Source: Pseudomonadota bacterium | Lineage (GTDB): Bacteria > Pseudomonadota > Gammaproteobacteria > Xanthomonadales > Xanthomonadaceae | DNA: 8,065 nt | Assembly: GCA_023439425.1 (NCBI GenBank) | Contig: JAEXNZ010000362.1 | Coordinates: forward strand, 1-8,065 | Reading direction: 5' to 3' | In this document: piece by piece, positions 1-5,459 of the stretch | Layout: each line of letters starts with the position of its first letter | How positions within the stretch are numbered: position 1 is the stretch's first letter | Program-made: the position numbers and the translations under genes | The notes under the pieces: model-generated | What the model was told of the DNA's origin: nothing | Database searches by the model: none | The model's input: the letters and a program-made list of their open reading frames with translations, nothing else

Positions 1-777
1 ATGCTCACCGCCGGTGGCGCCGACCAGCAGGTCGCCGACAGCGGGCCCAACGGCCATTCGGTGTTCACCTGGGTGCTGCTGCAGGCGTTGGCCGGCAAGG
101 GTGACCTCAACGGCGACGGCCTGATCACCGGCACCGAGTTGGCCGCCTATGTGGCCCCGGCGGTCTCGGCCGTCTCCCAGCAGACCCCGGCGTTTGGCAG
201 TCTGCCCGGTTCGCAGGGCGGCGAATTCGTGTTCCAGGTGCCGGATAGCCAGGAGTACCTCAACGCCGGCACAGATCAGCTGACCGCGGATGCGATCGCG
301 CTGAACAGCAAAGTCGAGGCCGTGCAGGACGCCAAGCCCGGCGCGGCCCCGGTGACTGTGGCCGACCTGCAGGGTGGCCAGGCCAAACTGGTGGTGCCGA
401 CGGCCGGTCCCGCTTCGGACCGCCAGCGCGCCCAGCAAGCCAACGACCGTGGTCTGCAGCTGTACCGCGAAAAGCGCTACGACGAAGCCGTGGCGCAGTT
501 CACCGAGGCGCTGAAGCTGCGTCCGGACTTCGCCCAGGCCGCCAACAACCTCGGCTTCGTCTATTACCGCCAGCAGCGTTACGCTGAGGCGGCGCGCTGG
601 CTGGAAAACACCCTGAAGATCGACCCCTCGCGTGCGGTGGCCCACCTCAACCTGGGCGACGCGTATTTGCACGCCGGCGACAAGGCCAAGGCCAAGCAGG
701 CCTACACCACCTACCTGGCCCTGCAGCCGCAGGGCAGCGGTGCCGCGCAGGCCCGCGCGCAACTGGAGAAGCTGTAA
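1..777 (+). CDS. Caspase-fold (peptidase C14-like) protein with C-terminal TPR repeats, 5'-truncated by the window edge
   Basis: The 258 visible residues look like the C-terminal part of a bacterial caspase-family protein. The first ~80 residues (LTAGG near 2-6, NGHSVFT at 17-23, then ELAAYV) match the end of the caspase fold as I know it from C14-type proteins. Inside this is an EF-hand-like loop, DLNGDG at 35-40, with acidic residues D35, D39 and E46. A low-complexity Ala/Gly/Val-rich linker (about 85-140) leads to about three TPR units (roughly 143-176, 177-210, 211-244), each with the usual Ala/Tyr/Pro spacing (for example LKLRP, LKIDP, LALQP). The catalytic His and Cys motifs are not present, so they must lie upstream, and the ATG at position 1 is most likely an internal Met. 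The gene ends 3 nt before mnmE, suggesting translational coupling. Substrate and role are unknown; such proteins may be peptidases or scaffolds in stress or regulated-death pathways. The family call is fairly firm, the function is not. Confidence 0.8.
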   Translation: MLTAGGADQQVADSGPNGHSVFTWVLLQALAGKGDLNGDGLITGTELAAYVAPAVSAVSQQTPAFGSLPGSQGGEFVFQVPDSQEYLNAGTDQLTADAIALNSKVEAVQDAKPGAAPVTVADLQGGQAKLVVPTAGPASDRQRAQQANDRGLQLYREKRYDEAVAQFTEALKLRPDFAQAANNLGFVYYRQQRYAEAARWLENTLKIDPSRAVAHLNLGDAYLHAGDKAKAKQAYTTYLALQPQGSGAAQARAQLEKL

Positions 778-780
778 GCC

Positions 781-2124
781 ATGACCGCCGCCACCGACAC
801 CATTGTTGCCATTGCCACCGCTCCCGGTGCCGGCGGCGTGGGCATGCTGCGCGTTTCCGGGCCGAAAGCCGCGTCGATCGCGCAGGCGCTGGGCTGCCCG
901 GCGCTGCGCCCGCGCCACGCGCACTATGGCCGCTTCCGCGATGCCGCCGGCGAGGTGCTGGACGATGGCATCGCGCTGTACTTCCCCGGGCCGCGCAGCT
1001 TCACCGGCGAAGATGTGGTGGAACTGCAGGGTCACGGCAGTCCGGTGGTCCTGCAGCAGCTGGTGGCCCGCTGCATCACGCTGGGCGCGCGCCAGGCGCG
1101 GCCCGGTGAGTTCAGCGAGAGGGCGTTCCTCAACGGCAAGCTCGACCTGGCCCAGGCCGAAGCCATTGCCGACCTGATCGCCGCCAGCGACAGCCGTGCC
1201 GCACGCGCTGCGCGCCGTTCGCTGGATGGCGTGTTCTCGCGTCGCGTGGAAGATGCCGCCGAACAGCTGGTGCTGCTGCGCATCCATGTGGAAGCGGCCA
1301 TCGACTTTGCCGACGAGCCGCTGGATACGCTGGGCGGCGAACAGGTGCGCTCGGGCCTGGCCGATGCGCTGCGCGCGATGGTGCAGCTGCGCGCCGATGC
1401 CGAACGCGGTCGCCGTCTGCGCGATGGCCTGCACGCCGTGCTGGTCGGCCCGCCGAACGCCGGCAAGAGCTCATTGCTCAACGCGCTGGCCGGCAGCGAG
1501 CGCGCCATCGTCACCGACATTGCCGGCACCACCCGCGATACGCTGCGCGAAACCATCCGCATTGATGGCCTGGAACTGACCCTGGTCGACACCGCTGGCC
1601 TGCGCGAGGGCGGCGACGCCATCGAACGCGAAGGCATGCGCCGCGCCCGCGCTGAAATGCAGCGCACCGATCTCGCCATCGTAGTCGTCGACGCGCGCGA
1701 CCCGCAGGCCGGCCGCGAGGCGATTGGCGACGCCATCCTCGATGTGCCGCAGCAGCTGTGGATCCACAACAAGAGCGACCTGCTAGCCGAGATCCCGCCC
1801 AGCGCCGACCCCAGCGTAGTGCACGTTTCCGCCGCGACCGGCCTGGGCCTGGAGCAGCTGCACGCGCGCCTGCGCGAGCTGGCCAGCGGCGGGGCCGGGG
1901 ACAGCGTGGAAGGCGAGTTCTCTGCCCGCGCACGACATGTGGAAGCGATCACGCTGGCCATTGGACACGCCGAGCGCGCCGAGTCGGAGCTGGTGCATGA
2001 GCATCTGGAGCTGGCCGCTGAAGAATTGCGGCTGGCGCATGAGGCGCTGGGGGAGATCACTGGTCGGATGAGTGCGGATGATCTGCTGGGGCGGATTTTC
2101 TCGAGCTTCTGTATCGGGAAGTGA
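781..2124 (+). CDS. mnmE: tRNA uridine-5-carboxymethylaminomethyl(34) synthesis GTPase MnmE (TrmE)
   Basis: MnmE works with MnmG in the cytoplasm to install the (carboxymethyl)aminomethyl group at C5 of wobble uridine 34 in a subset of tRNAs, using a folate one-carbon donor and K+-stimulated GTP hydrolysis. The 447 residues are a normal full length. The N-terminal folate-binding domain opens with DTIVAIATAPG (6-16) and includes PGEFSERAFLNGKLDL (108-123). A helical domain is interrupted by the G domain: G1 GPPNAGKSS (223-231), G2/K-loop DIAGTTRDT (246-254), G3 DTAG (270-273), G4 NKSD (330-333). The C-terminus FCIGK (443-447) carries the conserved Cys444 expected for the modification reaction. 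The start is 3 nt after the previous stop; GGAG lies about 13 nt upstream, so coupling to the upstream gene is likely. In many gammaproteobacteria mnmE follows yidC; here a caspase-TPR gene is the immediate neighbour. No key residue is missing. Confidence 0.98.
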   Translation: MTAATDTIVAIATAPGAGGVGMLRVSGPKAASIAQALGCPALRPRHAHYGRFRDAAGEVLDDGIALYFPGPRSFTGEDVVELQGHGSPVVLQQLVARCITLGARQARPGEFSERAFLNGKLDLAQAEAIADLIAASDSRAARAARRSLDGVFSRRVEDAAEQLVLLRIHVEAAIDFADEPLDTLGGEQVRSGLADALRAMVQLRADAERGRRLRDGLHAVLVGPPNAGKSSLLNALAGSERAIVTDIAGTTRDTLRETIRIDGLELTLVDTAGLREGGDAIEREGMRRARAEMQRTDLAIVVVDARDPQAGREAIGDAILDVPQQLWIHNKSDLLAEIPPSADPSVVHVSAATGLGLEQLHARLRELASGGAGDSVEGEFSARARHVEAITLAIGHAERAESELVHEHLELAAEELRLAHEALGEITGRMSADDLLGRIFSSFCIGK

Positions 2125-2230
2125 GCGCCAGGTCTCCTTTTCTTCCCGCTGTAACACGCCACCGGCACACTGCCGCACGTCTTTTCCGGCCCTTGCCGCA
2201 CTGGCGGGGCTGTACCAACAGGGGTTAGCT

Positions 2231-3331
2231 GTGTCGAAGTCGTTGTGGGGTTGTGCGTTGCTGTTGTCGCTGGCCGTGGCACCATCTGTGGCCATGAGCG
2301 CTGAATCTCCCACCCCCGTGCCGCGTATGAAGGCGGCGGTCTATGGCCACCGCGGTGCCAGCGCGCTGCTGCCAGAACACACCCTGGCTGCCTATGCGCA
2401 GGCCATTGCCGATGGCGCTGACTACATCGAGCCCGATCTGGTCATGACCAAGGACGGGGTGCTGGTGTCGCGCCACGAGAACGAGATCAGCGGCACCACC
2501 GACGTGGCCAGCCGCCCGGAGTTCGCCAGCCGCAAGACCGTCAAGACCATAGACGGCGAGCGGGTGGAGGGCTGGTTCACCGAGGACTTCACTCTCGACG
2601 AACTGAAAACGCTGTACGTGCGCGAGCGCCTGCCGCAGGTGCGCAGCACCGCATTCGATGGCCAGTTCCGGATTGCCACGCTCGACGAGATCATCGACTT
2701 CCTGGTCCAGCAGGCGGGCCGTGCCGGCAAGGGCATCGGCCTGGTGCCGGAGATCAAGCATGGCACCTACTTCCGCAGCATCGGGTTGCCGATGGAAGAC
2801 AAACTGGTCGCGGCGCTGCAGGCCAATGCCTATACCAAGGTCGCGCCGATCACCATCCAGTCGTTTGAAGTGGGCAACCTGCGCCAGCTGCGCGCCAAGC
2901 TCGGGCGCACCAGCAACATCCGTCTATTGCAGCTGATTGGTGCTGCCAATGAGCAGCCGGGGGATGTACTGGCGGCCAAGGGCACGCAGCGCTACGCCGA
3001 CATGATCACGCCGGCCGGGTTGGAACAGGTGGCGACCTATGCCGACGGCATCGGGCCGAGCCTGCGCATGGTGATTCCGCTGGATGCCGCTGGGCGCCTC
3101 GGCACCCCGACCACGCTGGTGCGGGATGCGCAGGCGGCCGGGTTGATGGTGGTGCCGTATACGTTCCGGCCGGAGAACTCGTTCATGGCCGCGGAGTTCC
3201 GCAAGGGTGAGACCCATGCACGGAATCCGGAAGGTTCGGTCGCCGAGATGCGGGCGTATCTGGCGACCGGAATCGATGCGTTCTTTACTGATGATCCGGC
3301 GTTGGGTCGACGCGCGGTGGACGGGCAATGA
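2231..3331 (+). CDS. glpQ: Periplasmic glycerophosphodiester phosphodiesterase, GlpQ type
   Basis: The enzyme hydrolyses deacylated phospholipids (glycerophosphodiesters) to glycerol-3-phosphate and an alcohol, normally in the periplasm. From the GTG start the protein has 366 residues, close to E. coli GlpQ. I chose GTG 2231 because AGGGG (2220-2224) sits 6 nt upstream and the N-terminus is then a clean signal peptide: short basic start, hydrophobic core (about 5-21), likely cleavage after MSA near residue 24. Family motifs: GHRGAS (39-44), LPEHTLAAY (47-55), YIEPDLVMTKDG (65-76), SRHEN (80-84) and PEIKH (173-177). By homology the catalytic histidines are H40 and H82, and the metal ligands are E67, D69 and E174. 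The C-terminal part keeps YADGIGPS, PYTFRPE and FFTDDP. A longer in-frame start at 2072 would overlap mnmE and is rejected. Neighbours do not include glpT or other glycerol-phosphate genes, so it appears to stand alone. The glpQ symbol is by family resemblance. Confidence 0.92.
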   Translation: MSKSLWGCALLLSLAVAPSVAMSAESPTPVPRMKAAVYGHRGASALLPEHTLAAYAQAIADGADYIEPDLVMTKDGVLVSRHENEISGTTDVASRPEFASRKTVKTIDGERVEGWFTEDFTLDELKTLYVRERLPQVRSTAFDGQFRIATLDEIIDFLVQQAGRAGKGIGLVPEIKHGTYFRSIGLPMEDKLVAALQANAYTKVAPITIQSFEVGNLRQLRAKLGRTSNIRLLQLIGAANEQPGDVLAAKGTQRYADMITPAGLEQVATYADGIGPSLRMVIPLDAAGRLGTPTTLVRDAQAAGLMVVPYTFRPENSFMAAEFRKGETHARNPEGSVAEMRAYLATGIDAFFTDDPALGRRAVDGQ

Positions 3332-3338
3332 TGCCCCC

Positions 3339-3364
3339 GGTACCGACCAACGGTCGGTACCTAC
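3339..3364 (-). repeat. SMAG-type GTAG palindrome between convergent genes
   Basis: A perfect 10-bp inverted repeat (GGTACCGACC 3339-3348, loop AAC, GGTCGGTACC 3352-3361) is followed on the plus strand by TAC, so read on the minus strand it starts GTAG at the foot of the stem, the hallmark of Stenotrophomonas SMAG repeats. It lies 7 nt after the glpQ stop codon, and its TAG (3363-3361, minus strand) is the rhomboid stop codon. The hairpin can form in both transcripts. There is no T tract, so it is not a standard intrinsic terminator; protection of mRNA 3' ends or a block to read-through is possible (inference). Confidence 0.85.
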
Positions 3365-4146
3365 CGGGTGTTCGAAGAATCCGGCCGCCGGAACGGCAAC
3401 ACCACAAAATCCTGACCCTCGCGCGGCTGCCACAGCACCGGTACGCGGGTAGGGGACGGCGGCTCCAGGTCGTTGTCACGGCGCGCCTCAAACTCATCCG
3501 CCTCGTCTTCCTCGTCCTCCCAGCTGTAGCGTTTGCGCGGGGCCATCGGATCAGAAAGGCGGAACAGCAGCGCGCTGATGATGCCGGCGAACGCACCGCC
3601 CATGTGCGACTGCCAGGACACGCCGGGCTCGTGCGGCAGGATGGTGATCAGCATGCTGCCGTAGAACAGGAACGCGATCAGCCCGGTGGCGATGGCCGGG
3701 CGATCACGCCGCAGCAGGCCCAGCACGAACACCAGGAACATCAGGCCGTGGGTGATGCCACTGGCCCCCAGATGACGGCTGCCGATATCACCGAGCAACC
3801 ACGCGCCCAGACCGGAGCCGATCCATAACAGCGGGAAAGCCCGCAGCGTCGCCTTGGGGTACACGCTGCCGGCCAGGGTGCCCAGGATCAGCAACGCGAA
3901 GGAATTGGCCGCCAGATGCTGCAGCGAGCCGTGCAGTAGCGGCGCGCCGAGGATGCCCAGCAGCCCGGCCTTCTCCAGCGGAGCCACGGCCCAGGGGCGC
4001 CAGTCGAAGTAGTCCTGCGCGGTGAACACCGCCACCAGCACCAGCACGAAGGCCAGGCTCAGGTTGAACGCCCGCATCACCCGACCACGGTCGGTGCGGG
4101 GGGAAACCGGCGTCTCGCCGGACGGCTGGGGCAGGTTGGCGTTCAT
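3361..4146 (-). CDS. Rhomboid family intramembrane serine protease
   Basis: Rhomboids cleave single-pass membrane proteins within the bilayer using a Ser-His dyad. This 261-residue protein has six predicted membrane segments (about 25-43, 62-95, 101-119, 125-146, 151-170, 178-197). The catalytic serine motif GASG (127-130) puts the nucleophile at S129, and the partner histidine is H181 in SHMGG. TM2 has H72, H77 and N81, the same His-5-His-4-Asn spacing as the oxyanion and structural residues of E. coli GlpG. The N-terminus before TM1 is short and polar, with no large cytosolic GlpG-type domain. The C-terminal tail (about 200-261) is cytosolic-looking and strongly acidic around 207-228. The ATG at 4146 is preferred over an upstream TTG at 4188; AAGG lies very close to that ATG, so the start could also be the GTG/ATG pair at 4080/4077. 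It follows the TerC/Alx gene on the same strand with a 99-nt gap. Substrate unknown. Confidence 0.93.
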   Translation of the reverse strand: MNANLPQPSGETPVSPRTDRGRVMRAFNLSLAFVLVLVAVFTAQDYFDWRPWAVAPLEKAGLLGILGAPLLHGSLQHLAANSFALLILGTLAGSVYPKATLRAFPLLWIGSGLGAWLLGDIGSRHLGASGITHGLMFLVFVLGLLRRDRPAIATGLIAFLFYGSMLITILPHEPGVSWQSHMGGAFAGIISALLFRLSDPMAPRKRYSWEDEEDEADEFEARRDNDLEPPSPTRVPVLWQPREGQDFVVLPFRRPDSSNTR

Positions 4147-4204
4147 ACCTTCATGGGTTGCGTCGCCCCAGGCTGAACACAAGGGCAACGCGACGGGAGA
4201 GTGT

Positions 4205-4239
4205 GGGCCCGCCAGCGGGACAATGCCGTCGGCGGGCTC
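4205..4239 (-). terminator. GC-rich stem-loop between TerC/Alx gene and rhomboid gene
   Basis: GCCCGCC (4207-4213) pairs perfectly with GGCGGGC (4231-4237), extended by a G-U and a G-C pair at the foot; inside, GAC (4219-4221) can pair with GTC (4228-4230) around a six-base loop. On the minus strand the stem begins about 7 nt after the TAA stop of the TerC/Alx gene. There is no T-run on the 3' side, so it is not a classic intrinsic terminator; it may limit read-through into the rhomboid gene or stabilise the upstream mRNA (inference). Confidence 0.4.
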
Positions 4240-4245
4240 CGGGGG

Positions 4246-5202
4246 TTACGCCGCGTCCTGCTTCGGCGGGTTCTTCAGGCTCAGCACCACGGTGGCACCG
4301 ATGATCACGGCGACCACGCCCAGCGAGATCGGGGTGGGGATCTTGAAGATGTCGATCAGCATCATCTTCACGCCGATGAAGCCCAGCACCAGGGCCAGGC
4401 CGTACGGCAGCAGGTGGAAGCGGTCAGCCATGCCGGCCAGCAGGAAGAACATGGCGCGCAGGCCCAGCACCGCGAACACGTTCGAGGTCAGCACGATGAT
4501 CGGGTCGGTGGTGATGGCGAAGATGGCCGGAATGCTGTCCACCGCGAAGATCACGTCGGTGACCGCGATCAGGATCAGCACCACGAACAGCGGGGTGTAC
4601 CAGCGCTTGCCGTCACGCATGACGCTCATGGCATTGCCGGCGTACTCCGGCAGCAGGCGCAGGTGCTTGCGCATCCAGCGCAGGGCCGGATTGGTCTCCA
4701 GGTCCGGCTCCTGGCCGGCGCTGAACCACATCTTCCAGCCGGTGAAGAGCAGGAAGGCACCGAACACGTACAGCAGCCAGTGGAACTTGGTCAGCAGCAC
4801 GCTGCCGGCGAAGATCATGATCGTACGCAGCACGATGGCACCCAGAATGCCGATGATCAGCACCTTCTGGCGCTGTTCCTCGGGCACCGCGAAGTAGCCC
4901 ATGATCATCAGGAACACGAAGATGTTGTCCACCGCCAGGGCTTTCTCGACCAGGTAACCGGTCAGGAACTCCAGGCCGACCTTGTTGGCCACGACCTGGC
5001 CGGCGGTCTCGTTCAGGTAGTACCAGAGGCCGCCATTGAAGGCGAGCGCCAGCGCCACCCAGCCAATCGACCACCACAGCGCCTCCTTGAAGGTGACCTT
5101 GTGCGGGCCACCATGGCGCATCAAAACGAGGTCAACCAGCAGCGCGATGATCACCACCGCGCCGAAGCCGCCCCACAACCACAAATTACCGATCGTCTGC
5201 AT
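4246..5202 (-). CDS. alx: TerC/Alx family metal-homeostasis membrane protein (probable Mn2+ exporter)
   Basis: TerC/Alx proteins are inner-membrane proteins; bacterial members have been linked to manganese efflux and, historically, tellurite resistance. The 318-residue product is about the size of E. coli Alx. It opens with MQTIGNLWLWGGF and has many hydrophobic segments (about 6-27, 41-62, 92-106, 114-136, 140-160, 203-228, 237-258, 264-285, 291-309). The family's acidic membrane motifs are intact: EKALAVDN (86-93, with E86 and D92) and TDVIFAVDSIPA (215-226, with D216 and D222), plus FAVPEEQRQKVLIIGILGA (104-122). ATG 5202 is chosen because it matches the family N-terminus and has CGGA 7 nt upstream; the frame stays open upstream only because it runs through the structured leader. 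The leader carries a yybP-ykoY Mn2+ riboswitch and a sigma70-type promoter, which strongly supports a manganese role. Transport direction and metal are inferred from family and riboswitch; the residues alone do not prove them. Confidence 0.93.
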   Translation of the reverse strand: MQTIGNLWLWGGFGAVVIIALLVDLVLMRHGGPHKVTFKEALWWSIGWVALALAFNGGLWYYLNETAGQVVANKVGLEFLTGYLVEKALAVDNIFVFLMIMGYFAVPEEQRQKVLIIGILGAIVLRTIMIFAGSVLLTKFHWLLYVFGAFLLFTGWKMWFSAGQEPDLETNPALRWMRKHLRLLPEYAGNAMSVMRDGKRWYTPLFVVLILIAVTDVIFAVDSIPAIFAITTDPIIVLTSNVFAVLGLRAMFFLLAGMADRFHLLPYGLALVLGFIGVKMMLIDIFKIPTPISLGVVAVIIGATVVLSLKNPPKQDAA

Positions 5203-5209
5203 GGGTTTG

Positions 5210-5261
5210 TCCGTTGAATGAATGAAAAGCCTCAAGCCGGACGGCGAGGACCTGCAACGGA
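5210..5261 (-). promoter_or_regulatory. Possible expression platform: RBS-sequestering stem enclosing a terminator-like hairpin
   Basis: In the minus-strand RNA, UCCGUUG (5261-5255) is perfectly complementary to CAACGGA (5216-5210), which contains the only Shine-Dalgarno-like bases of the TerC/Alx gene (GGA 5212-5210, 7 nt before ATG). Between these arms, CCUC-GCCG (5249-5242) can pair with CGGC-UU-GAGG (5239-5230, UU bulged), followed by CUUUU (5229-5225), which resembles a weak intrinsic terminator. A further competing pair is GGACC (5277-5273) with GGUCC (5252-5248). The base complementarity is seen directly; which fold prevails and its direction of control are inferred. Confidence 0.45.
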
Positions 5262-5287
5262 GCACCAGAGGGGGTCCAGGGACAGAG

Positions 5288-5305
5288 CTTCGCCGTACGG
5301 CGAAG
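5288..5305 (-). promoter_or_regulatory. Hairpin mutually exclusive with riboswitch P1
   Basis: On the minus strand CUUCGCC (5305-5299), loop GUAC, GGCGAAG (5294-5288) form a perfect 7-bp stem. Its 5' arm contains CUUC (5305-5302), which is also most of the 3' strand of the aptamer's closing helix (CCUUC 5306-5302). The two helices cannot coexist, so this is a natural switching element between the metal-bound and metal-free folds (inference). No U-run follows, so it is not itself a terminator. Confidence 0.6.
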
Positions 5306-5400
5306 GTCTTGCTCACAGTCCCCAAGGCTGGGAACTGCCGTTGCACCGGAGCCTGCTGGCTCGAAATGACGGCGACAACGTCTGGGAGCTACTCCCCTTC
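5302..5400 (-). ncRNA. yybP-ykoY riboswitch aptamer (Mn2+-sensing)
   Basis: Read on the minus strand, the leader contains the class's conserved 5' segment GGGGAGUAGC (5397-5388) and 3' segment AGCAAGACC (5313-5305). Closing helix P1 pairs GAAGG (5400-5396) with CCUUC (5306-5302). P3 pairs CGUUG (5380-5376) with CAACG (5343-5339) and GCCG (5373-5370) with CGGU (5348-5345), enclosing the conserved-looking loop UCAUUUCG (5369-5362) and hairpin GAGCC-AGCA-GGCUC (5362-5349). P4 pairs CAGUUCCC (5337-5330) with GGGGACUG (5323-5316). The arrangement follows the Lactococcus yybP element as I remember it. This class binds Mn2+ and commonly precedes Mn exporters and TerC/Alx genes, exactly as here. Identification is by eye; a covariance-model hit would settle it. 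Confidence 0.9.
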
Positions 5401-5408
5401 TGGCACCG

Positions 5409-5437
5409 ATTCTGCGGGCTGGCCGGCCCCGCGTCAA
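5409..5437 (-). promoter_or_regulatory. Sigma70-type promoter of the riboswitch/TerC-Alx transcript
   Basis: On the minus strand, TTGACG (5437-5432, five of six matches to TTGACA) is separated by exactly 17 nt from CAGAAT (5414-5409, four of six matches to TATAAT). Transcription would start near 5402, just before the aptamer's first helix at 5400, so promoter and riboswitch positions support one another. Confidence 0.7.
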
Positions 5438-5447
5438 ATCGCCCGGA

Positions 5448-5453
5448 TACAAT
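5448..5453 (+). promoter_or_regulatory. Possible -10 element (TACAAT) immediately upstream of rlmI
   Basis: TACAAT matches five of six bases of the -10 consensus and ends 6 nt before the rlmI ATG (5460). If used, transcription would begin at about the start codon, giving a leaderless mRNA. No convincing -35 box is seen 16-18 nt upstream, and only a weak AGG (5454-5456) precedes the ATG. Low-confidence inference from the sequence. Confidence 0.3.
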
Positions 5454-5459
5454 AGGCCC

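Noticed and set aside
2163..2185. Small hairpin CGGCA-CAC-TGCCG followed by CTTTT after mnmE
   Set aside because: Only a 5-bp stem, with an interrupted T tract starting 5 nt after it; too weak to call a terminator.
2072..2230. Upstream start extending the phosphodiesterase into mnmE
   Set aside because: It overlaps the mnmE 3' end and hides a clear signal peptide; GTG 2231 has a strong AGGGG at 6 nt.
1032..2285. Long minus-strand open frame antisense to mnmE
   Set aside because: Ser/Arg/Ala-rich translation typical of antisense GC-rich frames; mnmE on the plus strand is unambiguous.
3380..3396. Short palindrome TCCGG-CCG-CCGGA in the rhomboid 3' end
   Set aside because: Explained by coding sequence in GC-rich DNA; no GTAG and no match to the other repeats.
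5203..5346. N-terminal extension of the TerC/Alx protein to 5346
   Set aside because: It would translate the riboswitch aptamer and expression platform; the family N-terminus starts at 5202.
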